DNA of 51,999 nucleotides, taken from a virus. Positions 37,348-46,531 of the stretch are shown here, in pieces. Both the position numbers and the translations under genes were made by a program. The stretch spans positions 1-51,999 of the IMG/VR virus record IMGVR_UViG_3300050821_003104. One strand, given 5' to 3'. Below the pieces are notes generated by a model. The model saw nothing but the letters and a program-made list of their open reading frames with translations. It was not told the DNA's origin and ran no database searches. Position 1 is the stretch's first letter. Each line of letters begins with the position of its first letter.

Positions 37348-37722
37348 ATGCAGCAAATCCCCTTAAGCGCGGCCCCTTCGCAAACGCTGAGCATCGTCCT
37401 TGCCGGGCAAAGCTGCCAAATTGCCGTGTACCAAAAACAGCCAATCGTTGACGAGTACGGCGTTGCGGCCGGCTTGTTCTTTGACTTGATCGTGGGCGGC
37501 GTGCCTATTGCCAATGGCGTGCGCGCGTACGATCGAATGCCGCTACTCCTCGATCGGCAATACTTGGGATTCAGCGGCGACTTTTGGTTCGTGGATACGC
37601 TCGCGACCAATGGCGGGCCGCCCACGTTCAACGGGGCGCCGCCGTTTTATACCGGGCTCGGCACGCAATTCGTGTTGCTGTATCTGTCGGCGGCTGACTT
37701 GGCCGGAACCAATGACAAGTAA
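37348..37722 (+). CDS. Baseplate plug-like protein
   Basis: A 124-residue protein. IPLSAAPSQTLSIVLAGQSCQIAVYQK, then NGVRAYDRMPLL and GLGTQFVLLYLS match the small baseplate plug proteins that precede the hub gene in myophages. The ATG lies one base after the previous stop. It overlaps the hub gene by 11 bp. Confidence 0.82.
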   Translation: MQQIPLSAAPSQTLSIVLAGQSCQIAVYQKQPIVDEYGVAAGLFFDLIVGGVPIANGVRAYDRMPLLLDRQYLGFSGDFWFVDTLATNGGPPTFNGAPPFYTGLGTQFVLLYLSAADLAGTNDK

Positions 37723-38656
37723 TACTTTCACCGTCAAAAATCTGCGGGTCACATTCACGTTGACCAACAGCAACGCCGTGTTCCCGGGAACAAACGGCGC
37801 AAATCAATTGACGCTGCAAGGGCTGCGCATGTCCGCAGTAATCAAGGGCTCGGGCCTCCCGGCATTCCCCGAGGCATCGTTGCGAATCTATGGCATGGCG
37901 CAAGCAGACATGAACGCGTTGGCTATTGTCCAAGTTCAGGGCGGCAAGCCCGAATACTCGCGCAACACTGTGCAGATTGAGGCCGATAGCGGCAACGGAT
38001 TTACGTTTGTATTCTCGGGGCAGATTTACCAGGCCGGCCCGGATTTCGAGAACTCCCCCGATGTATTTTTATTCGTTCATGCACAGTCGGCCGGGTTCGA
38101 CCAATTGACCGCGGCGAACCCGACGGCCTACCCGGGCACGGCCAACGTTGCCGACATCGTGGCAAATCTCGCGTCGAAAATGTCCATGGCGTTCGAGAAC
38201 GACGGCGTAACCGGCACGCTCACGAATGCGTATTACTCGGGCACGCTCGCCTCACAACTGCGCAAAGTGTGCCAAGACGCGAATATTTATTTCGCCATGG
38301 AAAACCAAAACTTGCTCGTCATATCACCGGCCGGCCAAGCGCGGCGGAACGTGCCGGCGTGGGTACTGACGCCAACGTCAGGTTTAGTAAATTATCCGCA
38401 GGTACTAGGAAATGGATACCTCAACGCTCGGTCAATTTTCAATCCCGCATTTCGGCAAAACGGGCCTGTAACGATTCAGGGCAGTATCGTTATGATTGAC
38501 CCGCTATTGCCCAAGACGCTCAACAGCCAAGCCGACGGCAATTGGCTCATTGGTCCGCTGACGCACACGCTCGAATGCCAGAAACCCGGCGGCGCGTGGT
38601 TCACCGATATGAAGCTGTACCCGCCGAATGCGCCGCCCGCCGAGGGCTCGCCATGA
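37712..38656 (+). CDS. Baseplate hub protein (gp27/gpD-like)
   Basis: A 314-residue protein. LRVTFTLTNSNAVF, QIEADSGNGFTFVFSGQIYQAGPDF, KVCQDANIYFAMENQNLLVISP and ARSIFNPAFRQNGPVTIQG follow the hub fold of contractile tails. It joins tube to spike. A copy of the second palindrome (37779-37792) lies near its start and encodes VFPGT. Confidence 0.85.
   Translation: MTSNTFTVKNLRVTFTLTNSNAVFPGTNGANQLTLQGLRMSAVIKGSGLPAFPEASLRIYGMAQADMNALAIVQVQGGKPEYSRNTVQIEADSGNGFTFVFSGQIYQAGPDFENSPDVFLFVHAQSAGFDQLTAANPTAYPGTANVADIVANLASKMSMAFENDGVTGTLTNAYYSGTLASQLRKVCQDANIYFAMENQNLLVISPAGQARRNVPAWVLTPTSGLVNYPQVLGNGYLNARSIFNPAFRQNGPVTIQGSIVMIDPLLPKTLNSQADGNWLIGPLTHTLECQKPGGAWFTDMKLYPPNAPPAEGSP
37779..37792. promoter_or_regulatory. 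Second palindrome family, intragenic copy
   Basis: TGTTCCCGGGAACA, perfect 14-bp palindrome, 67 bp into the hub gene. Confidence 0.5.
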
Positions 38657-40245
38657 ATCCGGCCGTTGGCCAATCCAACCCATTCAGCGACGCAAGCGAA
38701 TACAACTCGTTGGCTTTCATCATTGCGCGCGCGCTCGACGAAGTGCAAACCGTTTCGATTGCGCAGGTTAAAGCCGTGGATACCGACGCGCAAACGGTCG
38801 ATATTCTCGTGTTGGTCAACCTCGTGACCGGCGCAGGGATTCAAGTCCCGCACGGGGTTATCTCGGGGCGGCCGTACTTTCGAGCGCAGGGTGGCACGAG
38901 CGGAATTATCCTCGACCCGGCTGTTGATGATATAGGCATTGTCGTATTTGGCTCGCGGGATTTGACCGCGGTCATATCATCCAAAGGCATCGCTAACCCG
39001 GGCAGCCAACGCAAGTTTTCGTGGTCGGACGGTATCTACCTCGGCGGCGTGCTCAATACAACACCGACGCAATACCTACAGTTTACGACAGGCGGTATTA
39101 ATCTTGTTTCGCCTACGGCAATCACTCTTACGTCGCCTGACAACACTGTCAACGGCCCTTTGAATGTTACCGGACTTGCCACGTTTCAGGACGGCGGCGT
39201 AGTTGACGGTAACTTGATGGTCACTGCGACCGTGCTGGCATTGACGGTTTCAGCGACGAACGTGGATGCTACTAACCTTAATGTGTCCTCGGGAGGTTCC
39301 ATATCCTTTCCGGCCGGCAGCCTGCCTAACTCCGTACTCGCAGCGTCGGGGGTAACAGCCGGCAGCTACACGAATGCCAACATAACGGTTGACGCGGCAG
39401 GCGTTATTACGGCAGCCGCAAGCGGCACAGGGGGCGGCGGGACGCTGTCTATTACCGATGGTGTGCATACTGTGACGGGTGTTACAGGGCTGACTGTCTC
39501 GGGGGGCACGGTCGGAGGTTCAACGCCCAATGCAACACTTACAATTGCCGCGAGCGGCGGCACAGTTACTAATGTAAGCATTCACAACTCTGACGGAAAT
39601 CTAAGCGTCAGCGTGGCGACCCCTACCACTACGCCGGCCCTTGAGATTGATTTATCCTCAGCCTTTGCCGCCGCCCTCGCCGTAACGGCTGGATTGGCAG
39701 CAAGCGCCCTACAATCTATTTCGATTGCCACGGGCACGGGGTTGACGGGCGGCCCGCTCGGGGCCTCTGGTTCGACCGTGGCGTTAGGTAACACGGCAGT
39801 TACGGCGGGTACCTACGCAAATCCGATCGGCCTAACAGTGAACGCCCAAGGGCAAATAACGGCTATTGCTAGCGGCGGCGCATTTATGCCGGGCGCTTCG
39901 TGGGGCAGCGCCACGGGGTCGCCAATCACTCTAACCGGCATATTGCCCGTGCCCCGGCCTATTGGCGCCGCTTGCACAATCAAAGAGGTTTTGATACTGA
40001 CGACAGGCGGCACCGGTAGCTGTACAATCGCCATTTGGAAAGCCAACTTAAGCGCGCATTATCCGCCCGTCATTGGCGACGATATTACGGGAGGTGTGCC
40101 GCCCGCAATCTCGGCAGGGGTTACCTACCGCAATAGTACGCTGTCGGGTTGGACAACGACGATTGCCCAAGACGACGTTTTATATTTTACGCTGACAGCC
40201 ACGTCAACTTTTACGTCGGTGGCAATTTTCATAAGGTACGGATAA
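38653..40245 (+). CDS. Baseplate spike with fibre-like tail
   Basis: A 530-residue protein. Residues 1-130 (TVSIAQVKAVDTDAQTVDILVLVNL ... VISGRPYFRAQGG ... DPAVDDIGIVVFGSRD) are the OB-fold N-terminal domain of gp138/gpV-type membrane-piercing spikes. The long remainder is Ser/Thr/Gly/Ala-rich with repeated SGVTAGSYTNANITVDAAGVITAA-type units typical of trimeric fibres. Spike and fibre in one chain is uncommon. The ATG overlaps the hub stop. Confidence 0.82.
   Translation: MNPAVGQSNPFSDASEYNSLAFIIARALDEVQTVSIAQVKAVDTDAQTVDILVLVNLVTGAGIQVPHGVISGRPYFRAQGGTSGIILDPAVDDIGIVVFGSRDLTAVISSKGIANPGSQRKFSWSDGIYLGGVLNTTPTQYLQFTTGGINLVSPTAITLTSPDNTVNGPLNVTGLATFQDGGVVDGNLMVTATVLALTVSATNVDATNLNVSSGGSISFPAGSLPNSVLAASGVTAGSYTNANITVDAAGVITAAASGTGGGGTLSITDGVHTVTGVTGLTVSGGTVGGSTPNATLTIAASGGTVTNVSIHNSDGNLSVSVATPTTTPALEIDLSSAFAAALAVTAGLAASALQSISIATGTGLTGGPLGASGSTVALGNTAVTAGTYANPIGLTVNAQGQITAIASGGAFMPGASWGSATGSPITLTGILPVPRPIGAACTIKEVLILTTGGTGSCTIAIWKANLSAHYPPVIGDDITGGVPPAISAGVTYRNSTLSGWTTTIAQDDVLYFTLTATSTFTSVAIFIRYG
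39138..39151. promoter_or_regulatory. 14-bp palindrome, intragenic copy
   Basis: TGACAACACTGTCA has both half-sites intact, with a less typical centre, inside the spike gene. Confidence 0.45.
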
Positions 40246-40248
40246 GCC

Positions 40249-41196
40249 ATGGCGAATACTGCAACAACCAATACACCGTGTTCCATGCTCAATAGCGCGG
40301 GCTTCCAAGCGTGGATAACCGAGATGACAACGGAACTTACGGCCGTTGGTCTCACGCAAACGGCGGACACGGGACAAATCAATCCGGCCACGGTCGCATT
40401 GCCCGGCGCCATCAATACGGTTGCGGGTTACCAAATTTGGCGATTCAATGACACGCTACAAGCGACAAGCCCTATTTTCTTAAAGCTCGAATACGGGACC
40501 GGGGGTAGCATAACCTCGGTCCCGAATATTATTCTTAGCATTGGGCAAGGATCAAACGGCTCGGGAACTTTAACCGGCACAGTCACCACTCGCGCGTCGT
40601 GTACGGGTGGTAACGCGCTTAACAGTGCGGTTGCAAATGCGCCGTCTTTTTGGGTCTATAACCCGACGTATGGCGTACTTGCATGCGGGTGGAAATTCGG
40701 TATCAATAGCTCCAACGTTGTGTCAACGGTTCCGATGGCCGGGTTCATTATTGAGCGATCGTGCGACACGAACGGCAACGCCACGGGGGACGCTGCTATT
40801 GTTGTAACGCCTAGCATTTCATCGACCGGCAGCGCGATCGTAGGCGCGTGCGCTCAGATATTCTCATACTTGACCTCGGCGCTCACAACCCCGGCAACGC
40901 CGACCGCCGCGCTCAATGCGTGGTCGACTTTTTGGCCTATGAATCCGGCAAGTTCCGCCGTTGGGTCGAACAATCAAGTAATGCCGCGTTTTCATTTGAC
41001 GCCTAATATTCAATTGAGCGGCACTAGCGGCGTGTGTCTCGCGTCAGAGTTTTCAATGGCTTCGACATTCGCGGCGGCGCTTATAGGGACGACATCGAAA
41101 ACATATATAGCGCTCGGTAATTTTGTCGGCATCACACAGAATCAACTTGCTCAAACAGGCGGGCAACCCGTAGCAGGATATGTACTGTGGCAATAA
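40249..41196 (+). CDS. Fibre or baseplate protein, 315 residues
   Basis: A 315-residue protein, beta-rich and Ser/Thr/Asn-rich with FWVYNPTYGVLACGWKFGI and AGFIIERSCDTNGNATG. It lies between spike and wedge genes, where myophages often carry accessory tip or fibre proteins. I cannot name a family. Confidence 0.7.
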   Translation: MANTATTNTPCSMLNSAGFQAWITEMTTELTAVGLTQTADTGQINPATVALPGAINTVAGYQIWRFNDTLQATSPIFLKLEYGTGGSITSVPNIILSIGQGSNGSGTLTGTVTTRASCTGGNALNSAVANAPSFWVYNPTYGVLACGWKFGINSSNVVSTVPMAGFIIERSCDTNGNATGDAAIVVTPSISSTGSAIVGACAQIFSYLTSALTTPATPTAALNAWSTFWPMNPASSAVGSNNQVMPRFHLTPNIQLSGTSGVCLASEFSMASTFAAALIGTTSKTYIALGNFVGITQNQLAQTGGQPVAGYVLWQ

Positions 41197-41366
41197 TCTC
41201 GAATCCGCCGAAATATTTTAGTAGTACGGGGCAAGCGAATTGCCAGGCGCCAATCGTAGCGCTTACAAGCGGTCACCCTGTTATTATTCCTTCGGGCCGA
41301 GTTGTCGTTGGATATCACACTAACCCACTCGTCACGCCTGCCAACGCCGTAGGGTCGCCCGTATGA
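41187..41366 (+). CDS. Small baseplate-region protein, 59 residues
   Basis: A 59-residue protein that fills the space between the fibre and wedge genes. The GTG at 41187 has AGGA 9 nt upstream and overlaps the previous gene by 10 bp; the stop overlaps the next start as ATGA. Beta-rich C terminus (HPVIIPSGRVVVGYHTN). The function is unknown. Confidence 0.62.
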   Translation: MAIISNPPKYFSSTGQANCQAPIVALTSGHPVIIPSGRVVVGYHTNPLVTPANAVGSPV

Positions 41367-41731
41367 GCGCGCCATTCACGACACTTTTGCTCGACGTTGG
41401 GACTTGGGACTTAGTCCTAGACGCCTATGGTAATATGGCCCTTGCTGCGGCTCCGTATGCGCTTGCGCAGGATGTGGCGAGCGCGTGCCGAACTGTGCTT
41501 GGCGAGGTTTATTATGACGTGCTATTGGGCGTCGATTACTTCGGGCAGATTTTCGGCCTCACTCCGCCCGCGACCGTGTTCCAAGAACAGTTCGTTGCGC
41601 AGGCTGAGCTTGTTCCGGGCGTCGTCACTGCGACGTGCATTATTGAATCCTACTCGGCAGTGACCCGCGGGGCGACGGGCCAAATTCAGTTTATCGATAT
41701 CAATCACATTTCGCAGACAGTAGGCTTTTGA
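41363..41731 (+). CDS. Baseplate wedge protein (gp25-like)
   Basis: A 122-residue protein. WDLVLDAYGNMALAAAPYALAQDVASACRTVLGEVYYD and GVVTATCIIESYSA match the small gp25/gpW-like wedge protein that precedes the J protein. It docks the sheath onto the baseplate. Confidence 0.82.
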   Translation: MSAPFTTLLLDVGTWDLVLDAYGNMALAAAPYALAQDVASACRTVLGEVYYDVLLGVDYFGQIFGLTPPATVFQEQFVAQAELVPGVVTATCIIESYSAVTRGATGQIQFIDINHISQTVGF

Positions 41732-41732
41732 C

Positions 41733-42995
41733 ATGGCAAACACGACCAACGTACCCGCCCCTGAATTCACGCCGACCGGGCTTGTACTGCCGCAAGAGGC
41801 CGCGATTCTCGCCGGCATACAACAAGATTACAATGCGGCGTTCGGGGGCAATCTCAATCCTCAGTTGACGACGCCGCAAGGGCAACTGTGCTCCTCGACG
41901 ACGGCAATAGTTGCGAATGCAAATACCGTTTTCGCCACGTTTGTCAACCAAGTAGACCCCGATACCGCGACCGGGTTTATGCAAGATGCTATAGGCCGTA
42001 TTTATTTCTTGAATCGAAATCCTGCTATTCCTACTTCGGCCAATTTGCAATGCGTCGGTGCGTTCGGTACCCCGATACCCGTAGGCGCGCTCGCGCAAGA
42101 TACGAGCGGCAATATTTATTCATGTACCCAAGCGGGCGTTATACCCGTGGGAGGTTCGGTTACGTTGGCATTCGCTAATGTCATCGCCGGCCCGACGGCC
42201 TGTCCCGCGAACACGGTTACAAAAATATACCAAGGCATCAACGGTTGGGAGTCGGTCAACAATTCCTCGCCCGGCACGATTGGCGCCAATGTGGAGTCAC
42301 CCGCCGCGTTTGAGTTTCGCCGTCAAAATTCTGTAGGCAAGAACGCACAGGGTTCGATTCCTGCCATTTTCGCGGCATGTTTTACTGTTCCAAATGTCAT
42401 TGACGTATTCGTTACCCAAAACAACACGGGCTCGGTTATCTCAGGTGGCATCAATGGCAACCCGAACTCAACGGGCTACCCGGTCGCGGCACATTCGGTA
42501 TACGTGGCTGTGACCGGCGGAGCCGCGCAGGCCGTAGCTAATGCCATATGGGCGGCTACGAACATCGGAGCGGCATATCAGACGGCAACGGGTAGCGCAG
42601 GCGCGTCGCTTGTCTCAGAGACGGTAACGGACAACAGCGGATACAACATCCCGGTACCGGCGTATACGGTAAATTTTATTAATCCCGCATCAACGCCGGT
42701 ATTCTTTGCGGTCACGCTTGCGGCGTCTGCCTTGTTGCCGGCCAATATCGTAACCCTCGTGCAACAAGCCGTCATTGCGCAATTCACGGGGCAATCGCAA
42801 GGCAGCTTACGCGAACGCATAGGCGCTCAGATATTGGCGTCTCGGTACTTCGGCCCTGTTCAATCGATCGGTAACGAAGTCTCGATACTAACGATTACGA
42901 TTGGTTTCAATTCGTCGGTTGGCAGCGCTTCGCTGCAAATGGGCATTGATCAAGAACCAACTATTTCGATGGCCAACATTGCGGTAATAACATGA
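41733..42995 (+). CDS. Baseplate J-like protein
   Basis: A 420-residue wedge protein of the baseplate J/gp47 family. It shows the DPDTATGFMQDAIGRIYFLNR N-terminal block, ESPAAFEFRRQNSVGKNAQGS, and the Ig-like C-terminal half with HSVYVAVTGGAAQAVANAIW. It builds the wedges around the hub. The stop overlaps the next start. Confidence 0.9.
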   Translation: MANTTNVPAPEFTPTGLVLPQEAAILAGIQQDYNAAFGGNLNPQLTTPQGQLCSSTTAIVANANTVFATFVNQVDPDTATGFMQDAIGRIYFLNRNPAIPTSANLQCVGAFGTPIPVGALAQDTSGNIYSCTQAGVIPVGGSVTLAFANVIAGPTACPANTVTKIYQGINGWESVNNSSPGTIGANVESPAAFEFRRQNSVGKNAQGSIPAIFAACFTVPNVIDVFVTQNNTGSVISGGINGNPNSTGYPVAAHSVYVAVTGGAAQAVANAIWAATNIGAAYQTATGSAGASLVSETVTDNSGYNIPVPAYTVNFINPASTPVFFAVTLAASALLPANIVTLVQQAVIAQFTGQSQGSLRERIGAQILASRYFGPVQSIGNEVSILTITIGFNSSVGSASLQMGIDQEPTISMANIAVIT

Positions 42996-45106
42996 GTTGC
43001 GATCCGAACTTTGCCGACGTAAGTCTATTGCTTCATTGCGACGGGACGAACGGCAGCACGTCGTTTCCTGATTCGTCGGCGAACGCTTTTGCAATGACGC
43101 CGTCGGGAGTGACGGTTGATACGTCAGCCCCTGAGTTTGGCACAGGCGCCGCAAATTTCGGTAGTTCGTTTAATTCCAATACGATAACAACGCCGATTAC
43201 TGGGGGCGGCCCGCTTGACATGCAGGCCGGCGATTTCACCGTCGAAGGTTGGGTAAAACTCGATTCAAGTGCGGTTAGCTGCTTACTCGTGTCGAGCAAT
43301 ACGACCGGCGCCATTCATGGCGGGTTTGAAGTTTCGGCAAACATCGGCGGCACAATAGACATAGGTATTTCCTTAGTCATAGCCGGGACACGATACGCAG
43401 TAGGAACAACCGCAATTACCGCGACGCCGGGCGTGTGGTATTCGTGGGCGGCAGTGCGCCAAGGAACGGAGGCAATGGCGTTTTTAAATGGCGTTGCTAG
43501 CCTTCCTGTAACGATACCCGTAGGCGCAATTACAAGTGACACGCATATTGTAGTGGGCGGCGTTGGTGGCCTCGGTTCAAGCATCGTCGGCGAAATGGAT
43601 GAAATCCGCATTACAAAGGGGCTTGCGCGATATACCGGCAATTACACGCCGGCCGGCCCGTTCGGCGGAACATGCGCCGTTACCGTACCCAATGTTGTCG
43701 GTGAAGTCCTCGCAACGGCGGAATCAGATATTACGGCGGCGCTCTTGACTGTAGGTACTGTCACGACCGGAAATAGCCCGACAATTCCAGCCGGCAGCGT
43801 AGTAAGTCAATCGCCAATTGCAGGCGCAATTGCAATGCAGGGCGACCCCGTATCCCTTGTGAATTCGCTAGGACCGGCGCCTGTCGCAGTTCCTAATGTT
43901 GTTGGCTTGTCCCTCGCTGACGCCTCGGCGACTTTGCTTACGGTCGGATTTTTCACGGGTACAGTTACTCTCGCGACGAGTCTTACGGTTCCTGTCGGCG
44001 ATATCATTAGCCAATCGCCGACGGCGGGAACTTTCGAGACACCAGGCACAAATGTCGATTTGGTCGAATCCGAAGGGCCTAGCGCGCTTTTGGTTCCTGA
44101 CTTGACAAACTTGTCAGTGCCAGTAGCCGAAGCCCTACTAACGTCTATAGGGCTTGTTCTTGGTATTGTTTCAGAACAACCCGACGCAATTATTATAAAG
44201 GGCAACATCGACGCGCAGGGTACCGCGGCCGGCACGCCAGCTTCACCGGGCGACGCGGTCAACGTGACGATTTCTTCGGGGCTGCCGTCTCTTCTCGTCC
44301 CCGATCTATTCGGGCTGACACAATCGGACGCAGTCACGTTGCTGCAATCGCTCGGCCTCGTGGTTGGGGCAATCGGTACGGCGCCGTCAACCTTTCTGCC
44401 ACCCGGCGAAGTCGAAACCCAAAACCCAAGCGCGGGCACGCCCGTTGCTGCGGGCTCTATCGTTAGCTTTGTCCTAGCGATTGCGCCGCCCGCCGTTGGT
44501 ACTCTGTTCGACGTTGAGGCAACTGTCATTTCGCAATATGCGAACTCGCCGACGTTGTTGCAACTTGTCGCCAACATGAACCAATACGTTGACCAATCGG
44601 CCAACATGGCAAATTTCTATAACTACGTTTGGAATATTGACTCGGCTGTCGGTTTTGGCCTCGACATATGGGGCAAGATTGTAAACGTGTCGCGCTTGCT
44701 GCAAATCCCGAACACAACCGATTATGTCGGGTTCGACAACAGCGCGACGCCGCCGCCCGACTGGCAAACCATGGGCAGCACGCAAACAGTTGGTGGTCCC
44801 GTCGGTGGCGCCATGTACACGGGGCAGAATGCAACGACCGCGTATTTGTTACCTGACGACGCTTACCGGCAATTGATTCTAGCTAAAGCGTTCGCGAATA
44901 TTTGCACCACGACCGCGCCAGCCATCAATCAGATTTTGCAAAACCTGTACGGGCCGGGCACAGCATGGGTACTCAACACGGGACCGATGGCCATTTCATA
45001 CAATCTATCGTTCACGCCAACCGCGATTCAGCTTGCAATTCTAGAGCAATCGGGCGTGATTCCCACGCCGCCCGGCGTTTCTGTTACCATAAATACCGGC
45101 GTCTAG
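42992..45106 (+). CDS. Baseplate protein: LamG-like, four PASTA repeats, DUF2612
   Basis: A 704-residue chimera. Residues 1-225 form a concanavalin/LamG-like lectin domain (VSLLLHCDG ... DFTVEGWVKL ... GEMDEIRITKGLARY). Four PASTA-like repeats of about 68 residues start near 231, 299, 368 and 436, each opening VPNVVG or VPDL and carrying V-x-SQSP-x-AG. The last 200 residues are DUF2612, the wedge protein that follows J (QYANSPTLLQLVANMNQYVDQS ... GFGLDIWGKIVNVSR). PASTA domains bind cell-wall muropeptides elsewhere; here they probably help surface binding. Confidence 0.85.
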   Translation: MSCDPNFADVSLLLHCDGTNGSTSFPDSSANAFAMTPSGVTVDTSAPEFGTGAANFGSSFNSNTITTPITGGGPLDMQAGDFTVEGWVKLDSSAVSCLLVSSNTTGAIHGGFEVSANIGGTIDIGISLVIAGTRYAVGTTAITATPGVWYSWAAVRQGTEAMAFLNGVASLPVTIPVGAITSDTHIVVGGVGGLGSSIVGEMDEIRITKGLARYTGNYTPAGPFGGTCAVTVPNVVGEVLATAESDITAALLTVGTVTTGNSPTIPAGSVVSQSPIAGAIAMQGDPVSLVNSLGPAPVAVPNVVGLSLADASATLLTVGFFTGTVTLATSLTVPVGDIISQSPTAGTFETPGTNVDLVESEGPSALLVPDLTNLSVPVAEALLTSIGLVLGIVSEQPDAIIIKGNIDAQGTAAGTPASPGDAVNVTISSGLPSLLVPDLFGLTQSDAVTLLQSLGLVVGAIGTAPSTFLPPGEVETQNPSAGTPVAAGSIVSFVLAIAPPAVGTLFDVEATVISQYANSPTLLQLVANMNQYVDQSANMANFYNYVWNIDSAVGFGLDIWGKIVNVSRLLQIPNTTDYVGFDNSATPPPDWQTMGSTQTVGGPVGGAMYTGQNATTAYLLPDDAYRQLILAKAFANICTTTAPAINQILQNLYGPGTAWVLNTGPMAISYNLSFTPTAIQLAILEQSGVIPTPPGVSVTINTGV
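44103..44116. promoter_or_regulatory. 14-bp palindrome, intragenic copy
   Basis: TGACAAACTTGTCA lies at the start of the third PASTA repeat. It may be partly a coding coincidence (DLTNLSV). Confidence 0.4.
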
Positions 45107-45122
45107 GTAGGGACTTGGTCAC

Positions 45123-46292
45123 ATGGCGAGCACGTTAGTTACCCCGTTGTTGATTTCTGAGCCGTTCGGCAGCGGCGCGGCCAACCCGACGTACATAAAC
45201 TTGCCGATTCCCGTGCCGTCGCAGATTTCCACGACGGTCAACGCGGCCTCGTTCACAGATGGGTTCCCGCCTTCGACCATGACCCCCGAGGCGTCGGGCG
45301 GCCTGCCGTTCTTTGGGCAGGATATGAACGGTATTCTGTGGATGATTTCGGCATACTGCGCGAACTTCGCCGCGGGCGCACTGTCGCCTTATAATGCGAC
45401 ATTGTCCGGGTTGATTTCAGGGTATCCGGTTGGCGTCGTCCTCGTGAATGCCGACGGCAATGGCCTATGGGTCAATCAAGTTTCGGGCAACACGACCGAC
45501 CCCGATACGGGCGGCGCGGGTTGGATGCCAACTGCCGGCGTTGGCGGGTTGAGTCTTACGGTTACTGGCAGTTCAAATGTTACCTTGACCGCGCTGCAAG
45601 CTGCGTTGCCCTTTATCTCGTTCGGCGGCGCGCTGTCTGGAAATATCAATGTCATATTTCCAGCGAACGAAGGACAGAGTTGGATTCTATCGAATGTCAC
45701 GTCGGGTGCGTTCACGATTACCGCCAAGACTGCGAGCGGCACAGGGGTCGTGATTCCCGCAACGGGACTTGCCGCCCCCACGTCCGTCTATTGTGACGGG
45801 ACGAATATTCAAAATACGGGCATATCAACGGCCGGCCTCGCGCCGATCAATTCGCCTGCCCTGACGGGTACGCCGACGGCGCCGACCGCGGCAGCCTCGA
45901 CCAATACAACGCAGATTGCCACGACGGCCATGGTACAGGCCGCGATTACGGTCGCGCTGTCCCTATACGCGCGTCTCGCCTCGCCCACGTTCTCGGGTAC
46001 GCCGGCCGCTCCGACCGCGGCGCAAGGTACGAATACCGCGCAGATTGCAACAACGGCGTTTGTGACGACGGCTGCGCCCGACTACCGCGCCGGTAATTTT
46101 ACGTGCGTGAATGGAACGGTTACGGTGACGTTCTCGACGCCTTTGGCATTCGTGCCGATTGTCATGGTGCAATGGGCCTATACGTCGCCGGATACAGGTT
46201 TCATAGTTCCCGGCAGTATCACAACGAACGGATTTCAATACACCAACGGGAATAGCGGCACGTGCGGCTATCATGCGGTGAAACCACGATGA
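45123..46292 (+). CDS. Tail fibre protein
   Basis: A 389-residue fibre. The N terminus (ISEPFGSGAANPTYINLP ... GLPFFGQDMNGILWMISAYCANFAAG) is the baseplate-attachment region common in tail fibres. Two TGTPTAPTAA...TNTTQIATTA-type repeats follow, and the end (NGTVTVTFSTPLAFVPIVMVQWAY) resembles gp53-like receptor-binding tips. It likely determines host range. Confidence 0.85.
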   Translation: MASTLVTPLLISEPFGSGAANPTYINLPIPVPSQISTTVNAASFTDGFPPSTMTPEASGGLPFFGQDMNGILWMISAYCANFAAGALSPYNATLSGLISGYPVGVVLVNADGNGLWVNQVSGNTTDPDTGGAGWMPTAGVGGLSLTVTGSSNVTLTALQAALPFISFGGALSGNINVIFPANEGQSWILSNVTSGAFTITAKTASGTGVVIPATGLAAPTSVYCDGTNIQNTGISTAGLAPINSPALTGTPTAPTAAASTNTTQIATTAMVQAAITVALSLYARLASPTFSGTPAAPTAAQGTNTAQIATTAFVTTAAPDYRAGNFTCVNGTVTVTFSTPLAFVPIVMVQWAYTSPDTGFIVPGSITTNGFQYTNGNSGTCGYHAVKPR

Positions 46293-46531
46293 GCTATGCG
46301 GAATTAGACGAAAAATCGTTGATGCTCGGCGGCCACGAGGCGCGTTTGATCGCACTCGAAAAACAAGCCGCAGAGACAGGCGCCGACGTAAAGAAAATTC
46401 TAGCATTCGTCGAACGCTCGAAAGGTTCATGGAAAACGCTAGTGGGCCTCGGGACATTGGTCGCCGGCTTGGTCGAGGCCGGCCATTGGGTCGTTCAATT
46501 GTTCGGTAGCGGAACCCATGGCACTCATTGA
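46289..46531 (+). CDS. Holin-accessory-like membrane protein, 80 residues
   Basis: An 80-residue protein with an N-terminal charged helix (about 16-45) and one C-terminal membrane segment (about 51-72). This layout is that of XhlA/hemolysin-type holin partners. It overlaps the fibre gene by 4 bp and the lysozyme gene by 14 bp, at the head of the lysis cassette. Confidence 0.68.
   Translation: MSYAELDEKSLMLGGHEARLIALEKQAAETGADVKKILAFVERSKGSWKTLVGLGTLVAGLVEAGHWVVQLFGSGTHGTH

Noticed and set aside
42345-42370. GGTTCGATTCCTGCC, resembling a tRNA T-arm or an attP core
   Set aside because: It lies inside the baseplate J gene, the rest of a tRNA cloverleaf is missing and no integrase is present, so it is a coding coincidence.
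43807-44607. Leftward 266-codon frame opposite the PASTA repeats
   Set aside because: Complement of a repetitive coding region; no supporting signals.
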